Translations under genes and position numbers: made by a program
Assembly: GCA_018902795.1 (NCBI GenBank)
Contig: JAHIQD010000002.1
Span: 400,502-464,501, forward strand
Direction of reading: 5' to 3'
DNA length: 64,000 nucleotides
DNA from: Bacteroidota bacterium
GTDB lineage: Bacteria > Bacteroidota > Bacteroidia > Flavobacteriales > Weeksellaceae
Shown: positions 43,342 through 52,084 of the stretch, in pieces
How positions within the stretch are numbered: the first letter of the stretch is position 1
How the letters are laid out: the number at the start of each line of letters is the position of its first letter
The notes under the pieces: generated by a model
Seen by the model: only the letters and a program-made list of their open reading frames with translations
Databases searched by the model: none
What the model was told of the DNA's origin: nothing

Positions 43342-43396
43342 TATTTGAATTGATTGCCAGGAAAAATCGCCTGAAATTTTATTCTCTTTTTTATCG

Positions 43397-43404
43397 TAAT
43401 TTTG
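43397..43404 (+). promoter_or_regulatory. -7 promoter element of RluA-type gene (TAATTTTG)
   Basis: A perfect TAnnTTTG, 18 bases before the ATG at 43423. It contains an in-frame TTG that is therefore unlikely to be the start codon. Confidence 0.5.
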
Positions 43405-43422
43405 GGGTTCGAAAATCTACTC

Positions 43423-44124
43423 ATGCACGAATCTCAAAATAACGACATCGCATATCAAATCGTTTTTGAAGACAACCATCTTCTCATCATCAATAAAAAA
43501 GCCGGACAGCTCGTTCAGGGCGACAAAACCGGTGATGCTTCCCTGCTTGATCTGATTAAAGATTTCATTAAAAAAAGAGACAAAAAACCGGGCAATGTTT
43601 TTCTGGGATTGGTTCACAGAATCGACAGACCTACTTCTGGATTGGTGATTTACGCAAAAACTTCCAAAGCTTTAACCAGATTAACCCAAATGGTTAAAAA
43701 CCGGGAAATCAAGAAAACATATTGGGCGGTGGTGCCTAAAGAAATGATTCCGCAAAGCCAAAGACTGGTTCATTATCTTCAGAAAAACGAAAAAACCAAC
43801 AAGGCTACTGTTTTTATAAAACCTACAGAAAACGCTAAAGAATCAATTCTTAATTATCAAATAATCAAAACATTAGATAATTTTCAGCTTTTGGAAATCG
43901 ATCTGGAAACCGGCCGTCATCACCAGATCCGTGCACAACTTTCTAAAATCGGTGTTCCGATAAAAGGCGATTTAAAATACGGTGCTGCCCGCTCAAATCC
44001 TGATGGCGGGATCTATCTTCACGCCAGAAAATTAGCCTTTATTCATCCGGTAACCAAAGAAAACTTAGAAGTTGTCGCACCGGTTCCGCAGAACGACGCG
44101 GTTTGGAAAGCCTGTGAACAGTAG
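43423..44124 (+). CDS. RluA family RNA pseudouridine synthase
   Basis: A 233-residue enzyme converting uridine to pseudouridine in rRNA or tRNA. The catalytic HRIDRPTSGLVIYAKTS motif (Asp near residue 69) and ETGRHHQIRAQLSKIG near 165 are present, as is the C-terminal LHARKLAFIHPVT. No S4 domain precedes the catalytic part, so it is a short RluA-type form; target base unknown. The start at 43423 is chosen because the earlier TTG lies in the promoter. Confidence 0.92.
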   Translation: MHESQNNDIAYQIVFEDNHLLIINKKAGQLVQGDKTGDASLLDLIKDFIKKRDKKPGNVFLGLVHRIDRPTSGLVIYAKTSKALTRLTQMVKNREIKKTYWAVVPKEMIPQSQRLVHYLQKNEKTNKATVFIKPTENAKESILNYQIIKTLDNFQLLEIDLETGRHHQIRAQLSKIGVPIKGDLKYGAARSNPDGGIYLHARKLAFIHPVTKENLEVVAPVPQNDAVWKACEQ

Positions 44125-44228
44125 TACCAATTTTTAGACTGTTTTTTAGATTATTCATTTTTACTCTTAATACATTATTAATAAACTATGTAATCAGCAA
44201 AATAAATGAATTATCAATAGCAGAAATG

Positions 44229-44396
44229 AATTAACAATATTGTTTTATCATATCTGCATGTTGTATTCCCATTCCCGCATGTTGTGGAGCTATTTCTGCA
44301 ACTTGTTTTACCAATTCTCCACGTTCTTCTACCATTTGTGAAGATCGTTTTACGGCTTCTGCAGGTTGCAGAATGATTTCGCCTCCCAATTTCCTT
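44229..44396. repeat. Eight contiguous degenerate 21-bp tandem repeats
   Basis: Units begin at 44229, 44250, 44271, 44292, 44313, 44334, 44355 and 44376, with approximate consensus ATTTCTGCAxGTTGTTTTACC and no phase slip. On the minus strand a frame is open through all units (stop at 44231-44233) and reads as heptads such as AEAVKRS, GELVKQV, AEIAPQH. It has no ATG or GTG, only TTG, and about 57 residues at most. Lies between two convergent genes, outside their terminator. Confidence 0.75.
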
Positions 44397-44412
44397 AAAA
44401 ACAAATAAAAAA

Positions 44413-44436
44413 AACCGCTCAGTTTCCTGAACGGTT
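44413..44436. terminator. Bidirectional terminator after TonB receptor
   Basis: AACCG-C-TCAG / CTGA-A-CGGTT hairpin with seven T after it on the plus strand and eight on the minus. It lies 27 bases beyond the receptor stop. Confidence 0.85.
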
Positions 44437-44463
44437 TTTTTCTTTTATTTCCTAAAGGATTTT

Positions 44464-46626
44464 TTACTGTCCCTGATTCAGAATTCCTCCATCTTCTTTT
44501 TTCTCCTGATTCAGCATGTTGGGTGCTTCCTTCGCCAGTTTATTTCTGGTCGGAATTTTATAATTAACGGAGAAACCGAAATTCCTGCTGTCGAATTTAT
44601 TCATCAGAATCACATTTGGCTGTGCTGCAATGGAACGGAAAGACATCTGCTGCCCGTTCAGAATATCATTGGCGAATACCGAAACACTCAGCCTGTCTTT
44701 CATGAATTTCTTTGAAAGCGTAACATCCACATTGTTTCCGATAGGTTTTACCGCTTCAAAATAATAGTAATTTCCTCTCGGCGGAATCACAAAATAATTC
44801 ACTGCCAGTTTTATGTCTTTCGGCAGCAGAAACTGTGAGTTGATATTCAGCATCAGAAACCCTTTCGTATCGATATTGGGTAAAATATGCTTCTGATATG
44901 CGGCATAAACGTAAATGAAATTGATTTTATCAGGATTGAAATTGAAACTCATGATTTCCTTTAAAGGTTTTGTAAAGATCATAAGGGGAATCGGCAATCC
45001 AATATTAAAATTCTGGATGGTGATTTCCTGGATGTTTTCCTGACGGTTTCTGATGAAATCATTCTCCAGACCGCTTACAGGATCTGTGACTTTTTCGCGT
45101 GTAACGATCTGCATCACCTGATTTTTCGCATTGCTCACGCTGTATCCGATAAATGCATAATCGAACATTGAAACCTTCACCTCGTAATTATCGAAAATAG
45201 TCGGCTGAAGATTAGGATTACCGGTGGTCACGGTGTTTCCGTTCTGGTAAATATTGTTGTTAGGATTCAGTGCAGAAATACTTGGCAACGTGATTTTTCT
45301 GTTATAATTAAGCGCCAGGTACACTTTCGGCATAAAGTTATACTGCATGCTCGCATTCGGGAAGAATTTGAATTTATTGAACGGAATTAAGTCTTTTTCC
45401 ACCAAATTTCCGTTGTCATCAGTAAATCTTGCAATTCCTGAAATATCATAATTCTCCGCTCTTGTTCCCAAAGTGAAATCAAACTTTTTAAGTTTTGCCT
45501 GAAGTTCAAGATAAGTCGCTGCATTTTGCCGCTGATAATCCAAATTGGTAATTCCTTTGCTTTCTGTATTGAAATTCTGCAAATCGAACATTCCACCAAA
45601 ACTGATTTTACCTTCATCCAGAATTTTCATCGGCTGTGAATAATCCACTTTAAAAGTTGAAACATTCATTTCGGAATTATTCTGCAGAATAGCAGCATTC
45701 TGAATACGGTTGATCTGCTCAAAATCCGAAGTCGAATTGCTTAAGCTGTACTTGAAATCCAGTTTTTTATTTTTGTCGGAAAATCTTTTCTGGTATGTTG
45801 CTACTGCCTCGTGGCGGATGTTAAAGGTATTTGCATCATCCTCGGTCTGGAAAGGTGTGCCGTAATATTTTCCTGTACTGAAAGTGTAATTATCGTTATT
45901 ATTATGGAAAATATCATAGTTCAGCAACAAACGGTCGGTACCGAGATCAAAATTCATCGCCGCCTTTGCAAAGTACCCGCGCCGCTGCCCATCTGTCAGT
46001 GTTGTGGTAAGATCATCAATCGCAGCAGACATCAGGTTTTCGCGGTAATTCTGTCCGACATTCAGCTGCCATCCGAAATATTTGTTTTTTGAATTTAAAC
46101 TCAGTGAATTGTTGGTGCGGCTTCTCCATTTGTCATAATTGGTAAAGCTGTAATTTCCGGAATAGGTTGCAGTAAGATAATTCTTGGCAGTCTTGGAAGT
46201 AATTATGTTTAAAATTGCTCCGCCGGATGTTGCAGGAAACTCTGCGCCCGGCTGGGTGATAATTTCAATTCTCTCCACTGAATTTGCAGGCATTCCTTCC
46301 AGAAAGCCGTTCAAATCTGCAGAAGTGATGTTCATCGGTCTTCCGTCCATGAAAACCGCAAGAGGTTTTCCCTGATACATCATTCCGGCGATATCGGTCA
46401 CCACTAAACCGGGAAGTTTCTTAACGCCTTCCATCAGTGTTCCGGAGTTCAGCTGGGGCTGCTCGGAAAAGTCGAAAATCGTGCGGTCAGCTTTTTGCTC
46501 GACTGCTTTTTTAGCTTTTAAAACTGTAACTCCTTCAATATTGGATTCTCTTTCATTTTTAGGTTTTTCCTGTGCATAGGAATTAAGAAAGACAACAGTG
46601 GAAAGCACTGTAATTGTTTTTTTCAT
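44464..46626 (-). CDS. TonB-dependent outer membrane receptor, OMP_b-brl_3 type
   Basis: A 720-residue receptor: signal peptide (cleavage near residue 19), a plug domain (KLPGLVVTDIAGMMYQGKPLAVFMDGRP, SVERIEIITQPGAEFPATSGGAILNI), then a long barrel of the outer-membrane beta-barrel type 3 family. The usual N-terminal carboxypeptidase-like domain is missing, and a short linker ESNIEGVTVLKAKKAVEQKADRTIF leads straight to the plug. The chain ends in a hydrophilic tail of about 30 residues after the last barrel strand (FGFSVNYKI), rather than an aromatic C-terminus. Ligand unknown; no riboswitch or Fur-like box was recognised. Confidence 0.88.
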   Translation of the reverse strand: MKKTITVLSTVVFLNSYAQEKPKNERESNIEGVTVLKAKKAVEQKADRTIFDFSEQPQLNSGTLMEGVKKLPGLVVTDIAGMMYQGKPLAVFMDGRPMNITSADLNGFLEGMPANSVERIEIITQPGAEFPATSGGAILNIITSKTAKNYLTATYSGNYSFTNYDKWRSRTNNSLSLNSKNKYFGWQLNVGQNYRENLMSAAIDDLTTTLTDGQRRGYFAKAAMNFDLGTDRLLLNYDIFHNNNDNYTFSTGKYYGTPFQTEDDANTFNIRHEAVATYQKRFSDKNKKLDFKYSLSNSTSDFEQINRIQNAAILQNNSEMNVSTFKVDYSQPMKILDEGKISFGGMFDLQNFNTESKGITNLDYQRQNAATYLELQAKLKKFDFTLGTRAENYDISGIARFTDDNGNLVEKDLIPFNKFKFFPNASMQYNFMPKVYLALNYNRKITLPSISALNPNNNIYQNGNTVTTGNPNLQPTIFDNYEVKVSMFDYAFIGYSVSNAKNQVMQIVTREKVTDPVSGLENDFIRNRQENIQEITIQNFNIGLPIPLMIFTKPLKEIMSFNFNPDKINFIYVYAAYQKHILPNIDTKGFLMLNINSQFLLPKDIKLAVNYFVIPPRGNYYYFEAVKPIGNNVDVTLSKKFMKDRLSVSVFANDILNGQQMSFRSIAAQPNVILMNKFDSRNFGFSVNYKIPTRNKLAKEAPNMLNQEKKEDGGILNQGQ

Positions 46627-46644
46627 AGTTTAATTTTCAGCGGG

Positions 46645-46652
46645 CAAAAATA
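46645..46652 (-). promoter_or_regulatory. -7 promoter element of TonB receptor (TATTTTTG)
   Basis: A perfect TAnnTTTG on the minus strand, 18 bases before the ATG. Confidence 0.5.
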
Positions 46653-46700
46653 GTTTAATTAATTAGACCGCGAAATATCACATTTGTTACAGCCACGCAT

Positions 46701-46730
46701 AAAAAAAACCGCTCAATTTGCTTGAGCGGT
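46701..46730 (-). terminator. Intrinsic terminator of aconitase gene
   Basis: ACCGCTCAA / TTGAGCGGT stem followed on the minus strand by eight T, 20 bases after the stop. Confidence 0.9.
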
Positions 46731-46750
46731 CATTTATCTGTCAAAAAGAA

Positions 46751-49027
46751 TTACGCATTCTTTTTTGCTTCTTCAGCGATAAGATTCAAAGCAGAACCTG
46801 CTTTAAACCAACCGATCTGCTGTTCGTTATACGTGTGATTTACCAGAATTAAATCCTTAGTTCCGTCAGAATGTACAAACTCAAGCTGTAAAGGATGAGC
46901 CGGCGCGAACTGATCTAAATCTAAGAAATTCACGGTATCATCTTCACGGATTTTATCGTACTCTTCAGGATTTACAAAGGTTAAACCTAGCATTCCCTGT
47001 TTTTTAAGATTCGTTTCGTGGATACGTGCGAATGATTTTACCAAAACTGCTCTTACTCCCAAATGTCTTGGTTCCATTGCAGCATGTTCTCTGGAAGAAC
47101 CTTCACCGTAGTTCTGGTCACCAACAACGATGGTAGGAACACCTGCAGCTTTGTACGCTCTTGCCACAGCAGGAACTTCACCGTATTCTCCGGTCAGTTC
47201 GTTCTTCACTTTGTTGGTTTCCATGTTGTAAGCGTTTACTGCGCCAATCAACATATTATTTGAAATATTATCTAAATGTCCTCTGTATTTCAACCAAGGA
47301 CCTGCCATAGAAATATGGTCAGTGGTGCATTTTCCAAATGCTTTGATTAAAACCTTAGCACCGGTAATGTTTTTTCCGTCCCAAGGCTGGAAAGGATCCA
47401 ATAACTGAAGTCTGTCAGAAGTTGGACTCACATTAACCTGAACAGAAGAACCGTCTGCTGAAGGCGCCTGATAACCGTTGTCATCCACAGCAAAACCTTT
47501 TTCAGGAAGTTCAAGTCCTTTTGGTTCGTCCAGTTTAATCTGTTCTCCACTTTGGTTGGTTAAAGTATCAGTAATTGGATTAAAATCTAATCTACCTGAA
47601 ATTGCCACTGCAGCTACCATTTCCGGTGATGCTACGAAAGCGTGGGTATTTGGATTTCCGTCCGCTCTTTTCGCAAAGTTTCTGTTGAATGAGTGAATAA
47701 TTGAGTTTTTCTCCCCTTTTTCAGAACCTTCTCTGTCCCACTGACCGATACATGGTCCGCAAGCATTGGTAAAGATTCTGGCTGACTCAAATTTTCTGAA
47801 AGAATCTAAGAAACCGTCTCTTTCAGCAGTAAATTTAACCTGCTCAGATCCCGGGTTAATACCAAGAATTGCTTTTGGCTTCACTCCTTTTGCAACAGCA
47901 TCTTCAACAATAGAAGCCGCTCTTGATAAATCTTCGTAAGATGAATTCGTACAAGACCCAATCAAAGCCCATTCTACATCCAGCGGCCAGCCGTTTGCTT
48001 CTGCTTTCGCTCTGAACTCTGAAACTGGTGTTGCCAAATCTGGTGTAAATGGTCCGTTTAAGTGCGGTGCCAATTCATCAAGATTAATTTCAATCACCTG
48101 ATCAAAATACAATTCAGGGTTTGCATATACTTCTGCATCACCTGTTAAATGATCTGCAATTTGATCAGCAGCATCTACAACATCCTGTCTTCCGGTTGCT
48201 GCCAAATATCTTCTCATTGAATCATCGTATCCGAAAGTTGAAGTAGTAGCTCCAATTTCAGCACCCATGTTACAAATTGTTCCTTTTCCAGTAGCAGAAA
48301 GATTTTTTGCACCTTCGCCGAAATACTCAACGATGCATCCTGTTCCTCCTTTTACGGTTAAAATACCAGCAACTTTTAAGATTACATCCTTTGCTGAAGT
48401 CCATCCGTTCAGTTTACCGGTTAATTTTACACCGATTAATTTTGGCATTTTAAGTTCCCATGCCATTCCCGCCATTACGTCTACTGCATCAGCTCCACCA
48501 ACACCAATCGCTACCATTCCTAAACCGCCTGCGTTCACTGTGTGAGAATCGGTACCGATCATCATTCCACCAGGGAATGCATAATTTTCCAAAACCACCT
48601 GGTGAATAATACCTGCACCCGGCTTCCAGAAACCAATTCCGTATTTATCACAAACTGAACTTAAGAAATTGAAAACTTCTGAGTTTTTATTGATACCTTC
48701 CTGCAAATCTGCCTCTGCGCCTACTCTTGCCTGAATAAGGTGATCGGCGTGAGCGGTAGAAGGAACTGCAACTTTGGCCTTACCAGCCTGCATGAACTGC
48801 AAAAGCGCCATCTGTGCCGTTGCGTCCTGCATTGCTACCCTGTCCGGAGCGAAATCTACATAAGAGTTTCCGCGTTCGTAACTTTGGGTTGCGCTGCCTT
48901 CCCAAAGGTGAGTATAAAGGATTTTCTCTGATAATGTAAGAGGTTTACCTACCACTTCACGTGCTTTCGCAACTCTTTCAGGGTAACGCTCATACACTTT
49001 TCTGATCATATCAATGTCAAATGTCAT
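46751..49027 (-). CDS. acn: Aconitate hydratase
   Basis: TCA-cycle enzyme interconverting citrate and isocitrate, with a [4Fe-4S] cluster. The 758-residue protein resembles the mitochondrial type: HADHLIQA near residue 93, [17 protein letters not shown] near 154, cluster cysteines in [11 protein letters not shown] and [10 protein letters not shown], and the C-terminal swivel domain with [17 protein letters not shown]. Length fits mitochondrial-like aconitases in Bacteroidota, not the longer AcnA/AcnB types. Monocistronic. Confidence 0.96.
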   Translation of the reverse strand: MTFDIDMIRKVYERYPERVAKAREVVGKPLTLSEKILYTHLWEGSATQSYERGNSYVDFAPDRVAMQDATAQMALLQFMQAGKAKVAVPSTAHADHLIQARVGAEADLQEGINKNSEVFNFLSSVCDKYGIGFWKPGAGIIHQVVLENYAFPGGMMIGTDSHTVNAGGLGMVAIGVGGADAVDVMAGMAWELKMPKLIGVKLTGKLNGWTSAKDVILKVAGILTVKGGTGCIVEYFGEGAKNLSATGKGTICNMGAEIGATTSTFGYDDSMRRYLAATGRQDVVDAADQIADHLTGDAEVYANPELYFDQVIEINLDELAPHLNGPFTPDLATPVSEFRAKAEANGWPLDVEWALIGSCTNSSYEDLSRAASIVEDAVAKGVKPKAILGINPGSEQVKFTAERDGFLDSFRKFESARIFTNACGPCIGQWDREGSEKGEKNSIIHSFNRNFAKRADGNPNTHAFVASPEMVAAVAISGRLDFNPITDTLTNQSGEQIKLDEPKGLELPEKGFAVDDNGYQAPSADGSSVQVNVSPTSDRLQLLDPFQPWDGKNITGAKVLIKAFGKCTTDHISMAGPWLKYRGHLDNISNNMLIGAVNAYNMETNKVKNELTGEYGEVPAVARAYKAAGVPTIVVGDQNYGEGSSREHAAMEPRHLGVRAVLVKSFARIHETNLKKQGMLGLTFVNPEEYDKIREDDTVNFLDLDQFAPAHPLQLEFVHSDGTKDLILVNHTYNEQQIGWFKAGSALNLIAEEAKKNA

Positions 49028-49060
49028 ATCTGTATATTTTTATTGAAATTTTAAGGAGTT

Positions 49061-49068
49061 CAAAATTA
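49061..49068 (-). promoter_or_regulatory. -7 promoter element of aconitase gene (TAATTTTG)
   Basis: A perfect TAnnTTTG on the minus strand, 33 bases before the ATG. No clear TTG at -33. Confidence 0.45.
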
Positions 49069-49473
49069 CAAAATTTTACGCGTATTATTGATTTAATTCA
49101 TTTAGATTTAATATAAATATTATGCTGATAATCTATTTTTTACTATTTTTAAAAAATGATGTGAAAGCTTTAAATTAAACTTTGCAAACCGAGGGCAATT
49201 AAAAACGTTGTTTTCCATCATTCCGCGAAGACTACAATTTTTAAAAGAAAAAAGTTCTTTCATTTTCTGCTGTGCTGACAGGTCCAAACTTCACATACTA
49301 AAAATAATATTGCCTTCAGCAGCACACCAACTGTCACTTTTCATTAAATTTACCATCCGCATCCTCGGGAATAGGTTAACTTATAGCTTTCAACCAAAGT
49401 TTCTTTTACTGACGACCATCATCATAACAGCTTCGCCGGATCTCCAATTAAAATCCATTATAATGCATTATTT
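49069..49473. other. Intergenic stretch, no gene seen
   Basis: Between the aconitase promoter and the 11-bp repeats. A plus-strand frame from 49208 to 49531 exists but has no family-like sequence, no promoter and runs into the repeats, so it is not called. No RNA gene recognised. Confidence 0.55.
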
Positions 49474-49493
49474 CTCCAATATTCTATTAGACT

Positions 49494-49603
49494 TATATTG
49501 GAGGTATATTAGAGGTATATTGGAGCTATAGCGAACGATACTGGGAGGTGATGCGGAGATGACCAGGAGAAGATATGAGGAGATCCCCAGAATGATCCGT
49601 CCT
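49494..49603. repeat. About ten degenerate 11-bp tandem repeats
   Basis: Units begin every 11 bases from 49494. The first three are nearly identical (TATATTGGAGG, TATATTAGAGG, TATATTGGAGC); later ones drift but keep a GGAG/GGAGA end (for example ATACTGGGAGG, TGATGCGGAGA, TGACCAGGAGA). The last two are weak. A nine-base arm CTCCAATAT at 49474-49482 pairs with ATATTGGAG of the first unit. An 11-base period is not a codon multiple, so this is not coding sequence. Confidence 0.75.
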
Positions 49604-49906
49604 GAAATAACTATACAGATTACTCAGTAAATCCTGATATAACTGTACAAATATAAATTCCTGATTTTTTCCGAAGTTTAACCAAATAACATTAAGACAT
49701 TGTATTTACCCTGGAGTTTAGGAGTATCTATTATCGGAGAACTCCATCAAAATCTTTCATTTTTTTTTAGATATTTAAATTCATAAAAGAGCAGCTCTTG
49801 AAGCCAATGGGAAGCAGTATAATTTGTAATTGTGCAATACAAAAACAAACATAAAATCGCAGTTAGCCACACTTTCCCTGTCTAATGGTTTTTTTGTGCA
49901 ATTTTT

Positions 49907-49935
49907 TTGCATTTCCGATAAGATGCTTATATTTG
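49907..49935 (+). promoter_or_regulatory. Promoter of exported unknown (TTG-N18-TATATTTG)
   Basis: TTG at 49907-49909 and TATATTTG at 49928-49935 with an 18-base spacer: both elements perfect. The start codon of the gene is 58 bases past the -7 box. Confidence 0.75.
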
Positions 49936-49993
49936 AGAGTTAGCACAAATGCCTAGAACAATATTGCGTCATAAATTAATCTCATCAAATACT

Positions 49994-50635
49994 ATGAAAT
50001 TTAAAATAATTACATGTTTTTTTCTCATTACAAATTTTATCATTGCTCAAGAAATACAATATCAGTCCATTAAAAAAGGAGATTTTCCTGATGGTATTTA
50101 CAAAACTTTAGAAGACGTATTAAATAAACAACCAACATCGACAGATGAAATTTATTTTGAAACAAATGAAAAATATGATGATACTAATTTGCCTGAAAAA
50201 GCATTCTTCTTTTTCAAAAAAAATAAGAAAAAAATTAATCTTCCATTAGCCGTTTCATATAAAGGAGAAATGTATTTTCAAACATATAGAAAATATACTA
50301 ACAAAAAAGATAAAGGCTATGATCCAGATGCATACTCAAGATTCTGCAAAGTAACAAATTACGGAAGATTCATTTATTTTGAAGAAAACATGAGAGGAAT
50401 GTTTTCTAAATTCGCATTAGGAGCAATAAATCCCGTAACATATTCTATTAACGGCAGTACAAAAGGAATTGTATTGGACTTAGAAAATAAAGAATTTAAT
50501 ATGTTGACTGATTGTAAAGATTTAAATGATTTTCTAAAGCAAAATAACATTCCCGAAATTGAATGTGATTCAGGTAAATTCACAATTTCAGATTTACGAG
50601 CAAAAATTGATGAAATTAATAAACCATATCAATAA
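49994..50635 (+). CDS. Exported protein of unknown function
   Basis: A 213-residue protein with signal peptide MKFKIITCFFLITNFIIAQ. The mature part is Lys-, Asn- and Phe-rich, with the segment EKAFFFFKKNKKKINLPLAVSYKGEMYFQTYRKYTNKKDKGYDP and two Cys (in SRFCKVTN and ECDSGKF, plus one in LTDCKD). No family recognised. Codon choice is clearly more AT-rich than that of neighbours, which may mean recent acquisition or weak selection. The ATG at 49994 is chosen for the signal peptide; one at 49949 is in frame. A perfect promoter argues that it is expressed. Confidence 0.7.
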   Translation: MKFKIITCFFLITNFIIAQEIQYQSIKKGDFPDGIYKTLEDVLNKQPTSTDEIYFETNEKYDDTNLPEKAFFFFKKNKKKINLPLAVSYKGEMYFQTYRKYTNKKDKGYDPDAYSRFCKVTNYGRFIYFEENMRGMFSKFALGAINPVTYSINGSTKGIVLDLENKEFNMLTDCKDLNDFLKQNNIPEIECDSGKFTISDLRAKIDEINKPYQ

Positions 50636-50792
50636 AGAGCACTTCTGCTAATAACTAAGCTTTCGTTTTGCCTTAAAGAAACCATAGATTCGCCGGAGGC
50701 AAATGAATTAACAATCGCCAATTCCATAGAAAACATAAATCACCATCAAAAAAAAAATAATTTTACTGATCGCGGCTCCCATTATTCTTATT

Positions 50793-51116
50793 TTGGGACT
50801 CATTTATTTCAGCTACAACCCTGAGAACAGTCAGTTTTTCCCAAAATGCCCGGTAAAATTCATTACGGGATTGAGTTGTCCGGGTTGTGGTTCACAGCGC
50901 GCTGTTCATGAGCTTCTGCATTTTAATTTCAAAAAAGCGTTTGAGCATAATGCTCTGCTTGTTGTCTCTATTCCTTATCTCTTAACCGGAATCGCCTTCA
51001 ATTCTGATAAAATAAAGATCCGATATCCTAAAACCAAAAATTTCCTCTTCGGAGAGAAAGCGATCCTTATCATTTTGGCTATTCTTATCCTATTCACCGT
51101 TTTCAGAAACATTTAA
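50793..51116 (+). CDS. DUF2752 membrane protein with no normal start codon
   Basis: The frame encodes a DUF2752 protein: FFPKCPVKFITGLSCPGCGSQRAVHELLHFNF, followed by two membrane segments. DUF2752 proteins are small membrane proteins of unknown role with this CPGCGSQRA motif. The first usable start is TTG at 50793, but the frame is open back to 50739 and encodes the missing first membrane segment, starting ATC AAA AAA AAA ATA ATT at 50745, where ATG would be expected. So either ATC is used or the start was lost by a G-to-C change. Confidence 0.75.
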   Translation: MGLIYFSYNPENSQFFPKCPVKFITGLSCPGCGSQRAVHELLHFNFKKAFEHNALLVVSIPYLLTGIAFNSDKIKIRYPKTKNFLFGEKAILIILAILILFTVFRNI

Positions 51117-51121
51117 AACCC

Positions 51122-51129
51122 TATTTTTG
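51122..51129 (+). promoter_or_regulatory. -7 promoter element of WG-repeat gene (TATTTTTG)
   Basis: A perfect TAnnTTTG, 25 bases before the ATG. Confidence 0.5.
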
Positions 51130-51154
51130 GCCATAAGTTTGCAAAAAGAAAGTC

Positions 51155-51913
51155 ATGAAGAACGTTTTAAGTTTTATTTTAATCTGCCTCTCCCTTATTT
51201 CATTGGCTCAAAAAAAACCGGTTTCTCAAAAAACAGCCACTAAAATTCCGGCTAAAAAAAAACAACTTCACGCAAAGCACAATACCGATCTCCTTAAAAT
51301 CAATGATTCTATTCCTGCTTTAATTCCACAAAAGATGGAGGGTAAATTTGGATTTATCAGTCAAAAAGGAAAAGTAATCATTCCTCACCAGTACAGTAAT
51401 GTTGGATTCTTTACGGAAGACTGCAACCTTCTGAACTCGCACAATGAAAAAGTCAGGAAATTTGGTTCCGGCCAGTATGCCTCTGTGCGCATTGAGAATG
51501 TTGATTTCAGGATTGATATGAACGGAAAACGGGTTTATCACTTCGAAAACAGCGATTTGGGAAAATGTGCCTCCCCATTCAAATCCCAGCTCTTTCACGG
51601 GTATATCCTGAATAACGCTTACGGAATTATCGAAGATTCAAAATTCGAAAATCCCGGCGACTACCGCCAATTTACCATTTACCCGCAATACGACTATCTG
51701 CATATCATGGAAGGTGATGATCTGAAAAACCCCATGATTATCGCTTCTAAAAATAACAGATTCGGCGTCATCGATATCAATAATAAAGTAATCATCCCTT
51801 TTGAATACAGCGACATCAAAAGAAATTTCAGCTGGAAACTCGCAAGACTTTTTGAAGTGACCAAAGACGGAAAAAACTATTATTACATCGACATCAACAA
51901 TAAAGCATATTAA
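51155..51913 (+). CDS. Exported WG-repeat protein
   Basis: A 252-residue protein with signal peptide (MKNVLSFILICLSLISLAQ), a basic linker (PVSQKTATKIPAKKKQLHAKH), then WG-type beta repeats: GKFGFISQKGKVIIPHQYSNVGFF and NRFGVIDINNKVIIPFEYSDI are clear units, with weaker ones between. WG repeats form beta-propeller-like or extended structures in the periplasm; no catalytic role is known. It lies upstream of the TPP riboswitch on the same strand but ends before it. Confidence 0.8.
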   Translation: MKNVLSFILICLSLISLAQKKPVSQKTATKIPAKKKQLHAKHNTDLLKINDSIPALIPQKMEGKFGFISQKGKVIIPHQYSNVGFFTEDCNLLNSHNEKVRKFGSGQYASVRIENVDFRIDMNGKRVYHFENSDLGKCASPFKSQLFHGYILNNAYGIIEDSKFENPGDYRQFTIYPQYDYLHIMEGDDLKNPMIIASKNNRFGVIDINNKVIIPFEYSDIKRNFSWKLARLFEVTKDGKNYYYIDINNKAY

Positions 51914-51944
51914 GTAAATATTTTGTACTTTCGTGCCTGAAATT

Positions 51945-52020
51945 AAAGGGGTGCTGTGAAAAGCTGAGATTATACCCAATGAACCTGGAACAGGTAATGC
52001 TGTTTAGGGAGAAGTCTCCG
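51945..52020 (+). promoter_or_regulatory. TPP riboswitch (THI box)
   Basis: The conserved words are in order: GGGGTGCT, GCTGAGAT-TATACCC, TGAACCTG, CAGGTAATGCTG and TTAGGGA. These are the pyrimidine- and pyrophosphate-sensing helices of the thiamine pyrophosphate aptamer. Downstream, GGAG-AAGT-CTCC (52008-52019) and AAGTC-TCCG-GACTT (52012-52025) are two small hairpins that cannot form together, a possible switch. The controlled gene is the TonB receptor starting at 52085. Confidence 0.95.
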
Positions 52021-52084
52021 GACTTATTTATTGTATAATTTTTTTTCGTCCCCTTTTATTCAATTAATCTTAAAAATTAAAAGA

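Noticed and set aside
49208..49531. A 107-codon plus-strand frame in the aconitase upstream gap.
   Set aside because: Composition is not protein-like, no promoter or homology is seen, and the end runs into the 11-bp repeats, which are not in codon phase.
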